This document shows, in pieces, positions 21,070 through 41,098 of a stretch of 64,000 nt of DNA. Source of the DNA: Nissolia schottii. Its lineage: Eukaryota > Streptophyta > Magnoliopsida > Fabales > Fabaceae. Both the position numbers and the translations under genes were made by a program. The notes below the pieces were generated by a model. It saw nothing but the letters and a program-made list of their open reading frames with translations. It did no database searches and was not told the DNA's origin. The stretch is taken from contig QANU01074553.1 in the NCBI GenBank assembly GCA_003254905.1, positions 101,908 to 165,907 on the forward strand. The letters run 5' to 3'. Every line of letters begins with the position of its first letter. Position 1 is the stretch's first letter.

Positions 21070-21184
21070 CCAATTATTTCCTCTTCTCCCACTTGCCTAC
21101 ACCTACATAAACCTCAGCCCTTGCTTCTACTTCTCCCCACAATTTTTCATTCACATTTTGTGTCTCTACTATAGTTTCATATAT

Positions 21185-21550
21185 ATGATGAGGGTTAAAA
21201 TTCTCAAAAGGGTAAGGGCTAAGTCTCTCAAATGTGCAATTAGGGAACAAATTGGCAAGTGGATTGGATGTTGTAGTATGCATGATGATGAGGAGTCATG
21301 CTCATATGTACCAAAAGATGTCCCAAGAGGGCACCTAGTGGTGTATGTGGGTGAGGATTGCAAGAGATTTGTCATCAAGGTAGGTGCACTCAATAATCCA
21401 CTCATCAAGGCCTTGCTGGATCATGCAGAGGATGTGTTTGGATTCACCAATGGCCCTAAGCTCCGAATTCCTTGTAATGAGAGCTTTTTCCTAAACATTC
21501 TTCACAATGCCGGTCTTGTCCAAGATCAGAGGCTCTTACAGTGTTTCTAG
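21185..21550 (+). CDS. SAUR-family auxin-responsive protein
   Basis: An intronless 121-aa protein beginning MMRVKILKRV. The SAUR core is clear: VPRGHLVVYVGEDCKRFVIK, then NNPLIKALLDHAEDVFGF and LRIPCNESFFLNIL. The family is small, intronless and auxin-inducible; many members inhibit PP2C.D phosphatases at the plasma membrane, raising H+-ATPase activity and cell expansion. The Lys/Arg-rich N-terminus and the CC pair before the core are as in other short SAURs. The double ATG at 21185/21188 is the first in frame; the open frame continues upstream only through TTG. Plant SAURs often lie in clusters, but this one stands alone here. The exact subfamily and any ortholog are not assigned. Confidence 0.92.
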   Translation: MMRVKILKRVRAKSLKCAIREQIGKWIGCCSMHDDEESCSYVPKDVPRGHLVVYVGEDCKRFVIKVGALNNPLIKALLDHAEDVFGFTNGPKLRIPCNESFFLNILHNAGLVQDQRLLQCF

Positions 21551-21650
21551 TGTGCTAGCAATGTTCCACTCAGAGTCGTGGTCAAATTACGATGATAATG
21601 ATTGGAAAATGTCTTTAATTAGTGGCAAATTTTGTGTACCGGCTAAAATC

Positions 21651-21936
21651 TCAAATTGGTCCTCAAAAAGTGTTGATCAATTTGATCATCGAAAAATTTG
21701 TGACATCAATGTAGTCATCAAAATATTAATCTTATTTTAAGTTAATACTTGATATTCCTATTAACAATATGGTGATTTAAGATAGATTAACTTTTGGACT
21801 AACTAAATTTTTTTTAATCTTTTAATGATCAAATTGATGTCGCAAACTCTTTGAGCACCAAATTGATGTCGATCCACTCTTTCAAAGACCAATTTGATGT
21901 CCAACAACTCAATTTCAAGTTCAAGGACCAATTTGA
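21651..21936. mobile_element. MITE-like inverted-repeat element downstream of SAUR
   Basis: Both ends read TCAAATTGGTCCT inward (13 bp identical). The interior repeats CAAATTGATGTC and CCAATTTGATGTC in both orientations. It is 286 bp, non-coding, and begins about 100 bp after the SAUR stop codon, so it may overlap the 3' UTR. The target duplication was not resolved. Confidence 0.45.
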
Positions 21937-22443
21937 TGGCTTTTGTGGCATAATTTCACAATGATATATCTTGTGCACCAAGCACAATTGAAAGAGAACT
22001 ATTCAAGTATAAGGTAGACCCAAAATTACTTAATTTTCTATAGTTTAAGCTTGCAAATTCTTAAATGGTCAATTTAGTATGGTTTCTAAATTTCATCCTT
22101 GTGTTTTTTCTTTCACTTTTTGTCCAGAGAACTTTATGAAAAATGTTTTGTTTAGTGTAAAATGCCTTTTTATTTTGTATTATTGTATGATGTTGACAAA
22201 CATGCCACGTGAAGAAACTCAAGAGACATTGACCATGTCTAATAAAACACAATAACTCATTGCTCATGCTTCCATATCGGGTAACACGCACCAAATAGAA
22301 CAAAAATTGCCAACGTGCACACACTCAAGTAAGGCTAGAAGAAGTGTTACGAGATCATTAATTAATGGAAACTTTTCTCCTAACCATTTTTTAATTTAAA
22401 AGCTTAATAGCAGCGTGTTATGAGCAATTCGGACCGAACAAGA

Positions 22444-22499
22444 TAGCTTGTAACTCTTATTACATAGTGTCTAGCTTGTAACTCTTATTACATAGTGTC
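22444..22499. repeat. Perfect 28-bp tandem duplication
   Basis: The 28-bp unit starting TAGCTTGTAACTCTTATTAC occurs twice back to back without a mismatch (22444-22471 and 22472-22499). Confidence 0.95.
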
Positions 22500-22677
22500 A
22501 CATGGTATTTTGATTGATGCTCTGATATGGCAAGGGTGACATCTGCAAAAATCATTCTGACGTTCAAGTCAATATATGAGTATTATGATGTGATAATGAG
22601 TAGGAGATGTCCCTTATAGAGTAGCGAGAGCCACTCTTTTATAGTTTAAGTGTGGATGTTTTTTAAACATCTATAAT

Positions 22678-22835
22678 GGTTATAAGTTTTATGAGGATTT
22701 ATGTCAGATTCGGTAATGTTTATAAGCCCTATAAAGACTTATGTCAGATCCTGTAATATTCATAAAAGTTTTATGAGGATTTATGTTAGATTTTGGAATA
22801 TTTATAAGGCTTATGAAGACTTATTTGAATATGTT
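22678..22835. repeat. Imperfect tandem repeat, about 42 bp x 4
   Basis: Four successive units follow the pattern GTTTATAAG-TTTATGAGGA-TTATGTCAGAT-GTAAT with substitutions and short indels. The last unit is the most diverged. Non-coding. Confidence 0.75.
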
Positions 22836-23312
22836 TTATTTATTTATGAATTTTTTATTTAATTTTGTTTCAGAATATTATTTTAAAATAAATCACATTA
22901 AATGTCAAATACTTCTGGTTATGCCATTTGACAATTCCCTTTTGGTTTAATCTTTTGTTTTATATATTATATAAATATAAATATAGATATAAATATTCCA
23001 ACCATTTTAAAATAGTTGTTTATGTTCTTATTTTGGTCTATTTTAAAATAGTTATCCACTTATTAAGTTTAGATATCATTATTTCTTTTTTTAACATATC
23101 ATTATTAAATAAATTTTCTCATATTTATTCATTATAATAATTCTAACTACCCACTATAAATAAGAACAATTATGTAAAATAATATTAACTTTTAGTATCA
23201 ACTTTTTTTTACTTTTCACATTTTTTTAATATTTTTTTGAAACCCACCCATAAAAGAGAAAATGAACAATTATTTTAAAACAAATTGGAGTAATCATCAT
23301 GTATTATTATTT

Positions 23313-23692
23313 TTGATCTGGGAACTGGCTTAGTAAACTGAGCTTTCTAGCTATGTAGGCAGGCAAGTTGACTTCACTTCCATTAATAACATCTCTAACA
23401 CGCGCCTCTTTCTCAATTTTAGAACATCCAAGCTTCTCACTACCTTAGTTAAGTTCCTCTCATCGTCAATTCTGTTTGATTGGTTGGATTTTCAGTTCCC
23501 TTTCTCTATCTGAAACAAATTGAATTAATCCAAAAGTCTTCTTTAATTTAGGACAAGTTAACTCTGAAAGAGCCACACACACTTCAATTGATCTAGCCCT
23601 TTTGCAACATAACTAGCTAGAAACAGGTTCTGAAATCAGTTCATCATCATTCGCTGCATTCTTCTGTTGTAAATTCACTCTAAAGTTTACAA
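23313..23692 (-). pseudogene. Truncated duplicate of ELF6 exon 7
   Basis: This stretch aligns by eye, in order and orientation, with about 7343-7780 inside ELF6 exon 7. Shared words include TTGATCTGGGAACTGG, TCTTTCTCAATTTTAGAACA, TTGGTTGGATTTTCAGTTCC and GAAACAAATTGAAT. The copy has many small insertions and deletions that break the frame, and lacks both JmjC and zinc-finger parts, so it cannot encode a demethylase. It sits about 16 kb from the parent-like gene, between SAUR and ADK. It could be a local duplication remnant or a transposon-carried fragment; no transposon ends were recognised around it. Confidence 0.85.
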
Positions 23693-23699
23693 GCTGATA

Positions 23700-24232
23700 T
23701 CTAAAATAATTAAGAACTTGATGCAAGGATTATATATACCGCAAGCACAGAGGAATACCAGTAAAATAAATAAAAACTAAGTTGCCGCATATTGCATGTT
23801 ATTAAGTTAAAAGCACATAGTCTCTAAGCATCCGTTGACTTTGACTTAATAACCGGCACTAGTAGAACGACGTCATTTTATTTTATGAGATGTACATGGG
23901 AGACCACCAGCAAGCAATTGACTCCAAGATTGCTTAACACGGCTCCATCAGCCACACGGCCGAGAATGGGTTTGGGCCAACACGTAAAGTGTTTTGGGTT
24001 TTGCATTTTTCTCTCTTATTGTTACCTTTGTTTTTATCACTTAAGATCTTAGGCCTTTTCTTTGTCTCATGGGCTCTCGATTTTTTTCTTTTTCACTTGG
24101 GTTGGGTCTAATAATAAGAATTCTAGTGTTTTGAATAAATTATTTAATTTTGAAATGTTAGACCAACTGTAATGCTTCGTTAACTTCTTTATTTTTGGCA
24201 TTTTAGTTGTGGCAGTTTGATGTTCTAAGAAT

Positions 24233-24270
<38 letters not shown>

Positions 24271-24841
24271 TATTGTTTTCAAAGATTGATGTTGTGGAGG
24301 AGGGGACAGTGGTATTGAAAGCGTCGTATGATTAATTTGAGTGATGTAATTTGTCATGTTGTCACATTTGACCTAACTTGACCTATTTAAAATTGACTCA
24401 GGTTCAAGCTAAATAAAAACTTTATTTAGTTAAACGACCCAATGAAGGCCAATTGCAAAGCTTTTCTAGCCTAATAGGCTGACTTGTTTATATAATTTTT
24501 TCAAAAATTAATGAGATGAGATTTGAACAAAAGACATGTCACTTTCTACCAATCTACTACGAAATTAACTTGAGTTGTTATGTCAATTTATACAATTGTA
24601 ATATTTTCATGCATTATTATAATATATTATTAAAGAGACTTACAATATATTTATTTAAAGAAACCATGGTCGGGCTTTTAAAATAGGTCAGGTCATACCG
24701 AAAAAAAAAGGTCTTTGATAGATAATAGGCTAGGCTTAGGCCAAAAATTCATGATACAGGCCCGACTTGTTTAGTGTGTGGTCTGGTGTAGCCTATTCCC
24801 ACCCCTACCTACCAATAAGGACAAGTCCATGTAGTTCTTTA
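23700..24841. other. Intergenic, no gene recognised
   Basis: An AAT-type microsatellite lies at about 24238-24268. The section at about 24660-24806 (GGTCGGGC, AGGCCCGACTTG, CCCACCCCTACC) resembles the subterminal zone of a plant hAT-like repeat, but matching ends were not established. Confidence 0.5.
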
Positions 24842-25255
24842 GGCTGCGTTTGATTGTTAAGACATGACAGGAATACAAAGATAGAAAGATACAAAATCCT
24901 ATTTTGTTGTTGAGACAGGTACAAAAGCTTGTGTCTCAAGACAGAAAATTAATGTATTTTCTGTATCTTTGTTTTACCGAGACATAGAGACATGACACAG
25001 ACACAGAGATACAACCTTTCAAATTAAGATAATATGTTTTTTTTTTCAAAAACAAATTCTATTAAATTAATGCAATAAAAGTATTTAAGTCATTTAGAGT
25101 GTATTTTCTATCTTACATTTATTAACCTAAATAAATATAAATACAAATAAGTATATTTTGTACACTGTTATTAAACAGAATACAAGAATGACTTGTCATT
25201 TTCTTTTGTCTCTGTCCACATTTATTTTTTTCTATCTCTACAACTAAACATAGCC
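24842..25255. mobile_element. Tourist-like (PIF/Harbinger) MITE
   Basis: The left end GGCTGCGTTTGATTGT pairs with the reverse-complemented right end GGCTATGTTTAGTTGT. The trinucleotide TTA flanks both ends (24839-24841 and 25256-25258), the target duplication typical of PIF/Harbinger. Interior words such as GAGACA and GTGTCTC recur in both halves. 414 bp, non-coding. Confidence 0.6.
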
Positions 25256-25563
25256 TTAATAAGAACCGAATAAGATTCCTTTAATTTTCTCCTTGGCATT
25301 GTAGTTAGTTAGTTAGTGATAGGCTGTTATGCTCTATATTTGTGGACTCTTCTATGTACGATGTATGGTTGATACCTAGATTTGTGTGTTTCAAATAAAT
25401 ATAAATATTTTCTTGCTTAGAGATTCGTGGACACGATATTCTATTACTGGTGGTGAGTGGCGACTAGTATACCACACACTTCCATTAATCATGCATGCAG
25501 TTCACGTGTAGCAATTATTGAAAGAAACATGATCCATATCAAAAAGGAGGAATAACCCTATAA

Positions 25564-35399
<9,836 letters not shown>

Positions 35400-35780
35400 G
35401 AATATATGGACGGAATAAAAAAATTACAGAAGTATGGGCGAGGTGCATGAAATCGGACCACGTTTGGCCGATTTCAGCACGAAAAAAAAAAAACCCGGGG
35501 CTGAAATCGGCCCAGGGGCACCCAATTTCAACCCCATTTTTAAAATTAAAAAAAAAAATTTCGGGTGCTGAAATTGGGTACTGTTCATCCGATTTCAGCC
35601 CTTTTTTTTAAAAAAAAAATTTCTGGGGCTGAAATCGGGTACTGTTCATCCGATTTCAGCCCCTTTTTTTAAAAAAAAAGAATAAAATCGGGGGCTGAAA
35701 TCGGCACCCCCTGGACCGATTTCAACCCCAAAATCCCATACATCTGTAATTAATTTGAACTGTCCACATTTTGAAAAATT
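35400..35780. repeat. Tandem array of five palindromic GAAATCGG units inside a larger inverted repeat
   Basis: Five dyads of the form GCTGAAATCGG-spacer-CCGATTTCAGC occur at about 35449-35477, 35502-35530, 35568-35601, 35629-35661 and 35694-35728, spaced 53-66 bp apart. Most are separated by T/A homopolymers. Outside them, AATTACAGAAGTATGGG (35422-35438) is mirrored by CCCATACATCTGTAATT (35735-35751). The block can fold as a large hairpin carrying smaller ones. Non-coding; the family is not recognised. Confidence 0.75.
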
Positions 35781-35880
35781 TTATTTTCCAAGGCCACATA
35801 CAGGTAAAAAAACCTAATAAACACTTTATGGAGCATAAGTGCACCCAATTTATGTAGAGAGTATCGAAATAAAATAATGT

Positions 35881-36069
35881 NNNNNNNNNNNNNNNNNNNN
35901 NNNNNNNNNNNNNNNNNNNNNNNNNNNNNNNNNNNNNNNNNNNNNNNNNNNNNNNNNNNNNNNNNNNNNNNNNNNNNNNNNNNNNNNNNNNNNNNNNNNN
36001 NNNNNNNNNNNNNNNNNNNNNNNNNNNNNNNNNNNNNNNNNNNNNNNNNNNNNNNNNNNNNNNNNNNNN
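35881..36069. other. Assembly gap (189 N)
   Basis: A run of N, followed directly by TA dinucleotides on the right and preceded about 100 bp earlier by the palindrome array. The gap probably reflects failure to read through a TA tract or hairpin, so its true length is unknown. Confidence 0.98.

Positions 36070-36099
<30 letters not shown>
36070..36099. repeat. TA microsatellite bordering the gap
   Basis: TA dinucleotides begin at the last N, so the tract probably extends into the gap. Confidence 0.95.
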
Positions 36100-36100
<1 letters not shown>

Positions 36101-36352
36101 CTTAAATCAAATTTTTGTAATGAGGTGGCCTTAAGTCAAATGTCCTGTAATGTCACTACTCTTATTTAATAGAAGATATAATTGAAAAAAAATTGCATAC
36201 ATTTTAAAAATAAACAATTATTTATGAATTATTTTTCAAAAGCAAATAATAATTAAAAAATTAAGGGAGTTTGCTATTTGTCTTATTATCAAATACAATA
36301 CTTCTCTTGCATTAATATACACAACACTCTTTTATTTAATTATATATACACG

Positions 36353-37291
36353 CAGGGGCGGAGCTAAAAATTTATGGGGAGGGAGCCAAACTAAATTTAT
36401 ATATATATATATTAGTTGTTTAGTTTTTTTTATTATACCTTTATATTACATGGATACCTATTAGTTATTGTTATTATGTTGATACTCACGTGACGAATGA
36501 GTTTTACGCAAGAGTAAGAGCAGATGAGAGAATATCTTACTTCATAGAGAGATAATATGACATAATAGAAGGATAGTGTGATTTAATGGAGAGAAAATGT
36601 GTTTAAAAAAATAAAAAAAATTACGTTAATACATTTTTTAACGTGTGTTGATACATGTGGTGTTGATATATACCATATATACACATGTTAATACCGACAA
36701 CATTAGAGGTATTACTCAATATTCATTGTCTCAAATACAATAATTTTGTCTTGTTTTCCTTCCTAATATACGACATGTATGGTTTGGGCACTTTGGATGT
36801 CTAAATAATAACATCGGTAATATACTCTATAAAAAATGGATTCTCTCATATGAAATATGATCATATTTGGTCACGTTATTAAAGAGAAAGACACAAATAT
36901 TTTGAACAAATAGGACTCTCTTAAAATTAGTAGGATCCAATTTAAGTATTTGTGTGTTTATCTTTTATAACATAATTAAATATGATAATATTTAACATGA
37001 GATGGTTCATTCTCATACCATATGAATGTCAATCCTCTCAAATAAATTTTTCATCATATAAAATTAACGGTGACATATCACCATTAATTACATATGTAAA
37101 GCTTATATATTACATAAATAAAAAAAATTAATAATAAAATATCATACTTCACTTTAATTAACAAAAACTTACTTTGAGAGAATATATTCCCATGTGGTGT
37201 ATTCTAGGCTTAAGAAGACAAGTGTGGGTCAGTGTATTTAAAATGTAGGGTACCATGGCCACCCAGGTCCACCCCCCTGAATCCGCCTACG
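36353..37291. mobile_element. MULE-like non-autonomous element
   Basis: The left end CAGGGGCGGAGCTAAAAATT pairs with the reverse-complemented right end CGTAGGCGGATTCAGGGGGG; both continue into GGG-rich sequence ending in GCCA. Flanks TATATACACG (36343-36352) and TAATTACACG (37292-37301) agree at 8 of 10 positions, fitting an old 9-10 bp Mutator-type target duplication. The 939-bp interior is AT-rich and non-coding. Confidence 0.5.
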
Positions 37292-39429
37292 TAATTACAC
37301 GTGCCTATATCCGTTGTTAAAATAATATTTCTGTCATAGATAATAGTACAACGAACTAATGACATAACAGAGGGAGGTTTCGGAATTGGGTTTTAAAAAT
37401 AGAGAAAATTCTTGCCGAGAAATATTTATTCTCTTTAAGGCAATATTTAATAAGTGTTTTGAGATAAAAAATATAGAGATGTAGAAATATTAAAGACGTA
37501 TCTCTTTTATTATTTTATTTTAGAGATATGACAAAGATGCGTATTTTACATCTTATACATCTTTTTTATATTTTTTTAAATGTATAAAAATTAATTAGTT
37601 AAAAATTTATGTTAAGATAAATAAAATTTTATATTTTATATTTTCATTTTATTCTCTAAATATATTTTTTTTGTATTTTTTATCCAAAAATACTTATCAT
37701 ATACTGTCTATAGAACCTCAATTAAATTAAGCTAAGTTAATCGAGTTTCTATAATAAAACTCAAATCACGATCATTGAATTGAGACAAAAAATAATAATA
37801 ATAGTGCAACCTGCATGTGTCTCTGCTTACATGTAAAAAAGGTGGTGGCCTTCATTTAATGTACGTTCAATATAATATGGCAGATCCATTGGATCCGACT
37901 CGCCGACCCGCTTCAACCCGAACTAAGTGGGTTAGGTCGGGTCGGATCGGCAGATCGGCGGGTTGGATCCAACCCATATTCACTTCTACCTAAAAATGTT
38001 AATTATTATCTATACTAATTATATGTTTGAGTTTTTTTCCACTTTTTTGGATGAAATTTTTTTGCATAAACCATTTTTATTAAATTTATTTCACTAAATT
38101 TGAGATTCCACTAAATCTATTCTAACTTTACTAAATGTTTCCTACTTTAAATTTTAAATTTTACTAATTTTTTTTACTTGATCTACTAAATATTTTCTAA
38201 GTTAAAATCTAACTTTTTCTCTCGTCTAACCTTTAAGCATACAAAAATAAAATTCGAATAATTTTTCAAAAATATTAATATATTTAACATAATTTTTGTG
38301 GATAATTAGTGCTAAATTAGTTTATAAAAATAGGAAAGTTGATTTGTAAACCAATTTGTCAAATCTATCAAGTATTGAAGAAAAACAAAATAGAAGCAAG
38401 GATCACGTGGGTGCACGGGACCACCAAAGCTATGTTCAGAATTTTAAATACAATGAAGTTCAATTCTTTACATCTTTATAGTTTGTTTTGATGAGAATAG
38501 AAAAGAGAAAAGAAAATGAGAAAAATGAAAATGAATAGAAGAGGGAAAAAAAAAAGTGTGTTTGGATAAGTAGAACATGTGTGAAAAAATTAATTTTTGT
38601 ATTAAAATTAGGATAAGGCATTAGAATAATTATTTGATCAGACTTTCTTTCTACTTTTTTTTCTCAACTTTCCATGCATTTATCTCATGTTTGTCATTTT
38701 CTTTGTTTTACCTTCCCTCTTTGTTGTAATTTTTTAATTTTTACTTAGGGTTGTTCATGGGTTGGGTTCGACTTGACCTACATGTCAATCAGATCGACCA
38801 ATCTGATGGATAGATCGGTCGGATTGAATTGTTACTTTTTGACAAGGCTATTTGATCCAACCCAATCTAATAGTAAACGGGTCAGATTGGGTTAGATTGA
38901 TGAATAACATTTTAAAAAAAAAACGAAATATGTCCCATAATTCAAAATTCAATTCATTACGCATAATAAATAAATAAATGTACATATTTAATATTGTCAA
39001 ATATCATGTCCCATAAAAATAAAAAAAAATTCAAACATTGTCCCATAAAAATTCTTTGTTAAAATCTAATCCAAACATGAAAATATATCCTCTTCATCTT
39101 CTCTACATACAAAGTAGTGGCTCCAGATTCCCTCACGGTTGCAAGTGCTTCAAAATCCAATATGCTATTACTATGTCCTGAAGTAAATAAACATCTATTA
39201 AAATATAGCTTAACAATATAATATTCCTTCCATCCAATGTTTTTGCACATGCTTTGAACATATTTAGCACAAAAGCAGTAAAAATAACATACAAAGCAAT
39301 GTCTATTTACACATCAAGGCTCAATTTGACTTAAAATAATTGTAAAATAAAAAAAAAAATTTAAGAGCACTGCATAATTGTAAAACAAAGCCTCAACCAA
39401 TATTAGTGCACTGCAACTGAATCTCAAAT

Positions 39430-39550
39430 CATGCATTTGAAAATATTCAAATCTCAAAATCTCAAATCACACATTTGCAAATATTCAAATCTCAAATCAC
39501 ACAGTTGCCGATAATACACAAATCTCAAATCACACATTTGCAAATATTAA
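39430..39550. repeat. Tandem repeat of CAAATCTCAAATCACACATT
   Basis: About four copies of an AAATCTCAAATCACACATTT-GCAAATATT unit, with a variable period of 28-40 bp, inside the hAT element downstream of its transposase remnant. Confidence 0.7.
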
Positions 39551-39614
39551 AAAAAAATCAAATTGACAACTAAATATTCAACACATATTTACAAGTAATT
39601 ACCTCATTATTTAG

Positions 39615-40690
39615 CTAATAATTGTTGGAATAAAGCTTCATCAAATTCAAATGCTTCAACTTCTGAAATTCCAGTCATGTCTATGTCTAATAAAAGAAGA
39701 CAACAAACAAGAATTTAGTTAGAGATAAAATAACAAAATAAAAGCCTTAACCAACAATTCAAAACAAAAATCATTATATAATTTTACCTTGTTCATGTAA
39801 TTGAGGAGGAGACATCTCCTTCTTAGAGTATTGACGCCTTAACCAATTTTGCGTGCAAAACAAAACCTTCACTGTGGTGTCAACTAACGCACTACATGAA
39901 GGATCAATCACATGACCTCCCGTGCTAAAAGCAAACTCAGATGACACTGTAAACACCAAAATGGACAATACATCTCTAGCTATGCAAGATGGAATGTTAT
40001 ATTTCCCATTCTTCAAATTTCACCTTTTCAAAATATCAAACTATTTACCACCTTCCTCAACCTCATCTTCCAAATATCTCTCCAACTCATTCTTTTTTAA
40101 AGCACCTTGTTTTTGTTTCACCGTCAGTCTATACTTATCTTTAACACTAGTAACAATAGTATTAATATTGTCAACAGTATTAGTAGTACTTCCAACTTGA
40201 GACTATGATCCACCACCAATATTACTACTAGCATCATCGTCAATGACATTCACTTTTGAATATTGTTCAACCAACTTCTCCATCAAGTCTTTCAACTTCA
40301 TCAATATTTCATCTGTCCGAATCACTTAACCATTTGAGAGCATCTCAGTCAAACAAAACTCTACATAATCCAACTTGTACCTTGGATCAAGAACCAATGC
40401 CACTAGCACAAGATAGTTTAAACTACCATGGACATTCCAATACTTATCAAACTTTTCCTTCATGCTATATGCCATATTTCTCAAGACTTGGTCCACCCCT
40501 AGATACCAATTAACCAAAGTACTTTGAATTGTAAACATTCAATGAAAGAAAAGATTTGAAGTGAGATGCAATGAAGAGGAAAAACAAGGTGTAACATCAT
40601 AAAAAATTTGCAAGAACTTAATAAATATTCATACACGCTTCCAGTCATCATGAGTAGGAGGTCCTTTCTCAATCTCTTCATTATCAGGAT
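39615..40690 (-). pseudogene. hAT transposase remnant (C-terminal part)
   Basis: In order, minus-strand pieces encode EKFDKYWNVHGSLNYLVLVA with VLDPRYKLDYVEFCL (40538-40326), a Lys/Glu linker, and the hAT dimerisation domain IPSCIARDVLSILVFTVSSE with FAFSTGGHVIDPSCSALV and VKVLFCTQNWLR (40016-39774). The tail near 39690-39615 reads GISEVEAFEFDEALF. At least four in-frame stops lie between about 40330 and 40020, and the N-terminal BED finger and catalytic region are missing. The protein class is the plant RICESLEEPER/Ac-like hAT family. Confidence 0.85.
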
Positions 40691-41098
40691 TAAGAGGTGG
40701 CGGATGGAGGCGGTGAGAGAGCTGGTGGAGCGGACAGAGAGTAACTGAGTGAAATAACTCGAGAGAGTGAGAAACGATAGAGGCTGGAGAGAGTGAAATG
40801 AGAGGGTGAGAGTGATGGGTTTAGGGGTTCGGTGAGAGAAAAGACAAAATACTGAGAAGACAGAAGAGTAGAAGAGGATGGGTTTAGCATTTAGGTTTGG
40901 TTTTTTTTATTTGTTCGGGTCGGGTTTGGCGGATCCGAATTTTTCTAATCCACCATTCGATCCTTTTTATGCTTCTTATTTCGGATCATCCAACCTGTTG
41001 ACCAGCCAACCAACCCTATTCAATCTGTGTGCATCAAATTCGATGGATTTCGCGGATTCTGTGGGTCGATCCGATCCTTGAACAACCCTATTTTTACT

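Larger units (their letters stand above)
38746..41090 (-). mobile_element. Complete hAT element with 8-bp TSD
   Basis: Both ends read TAGGGTTGTTCA inward (12 bp identical). TTTTTACT flanks both sides exactly (38738-38745 and 41091-41098), the 8-bp target duplication diagnostic of hAT. Subterminal zones are rich in GGGT, CGGAT and GATCGG words on both sides. Inside, the minus strand carries a broken hAT transposase. The element is therefore bounded and identifiable but cannot make a full transposase; it could still be mobilised in trans. Confidence 0.9.

Noticed and set aside
35877..36134. 85-aa frame across the N gap
   Set aside because: Mostly unknown residues and TA repeat; no evidence of coding.
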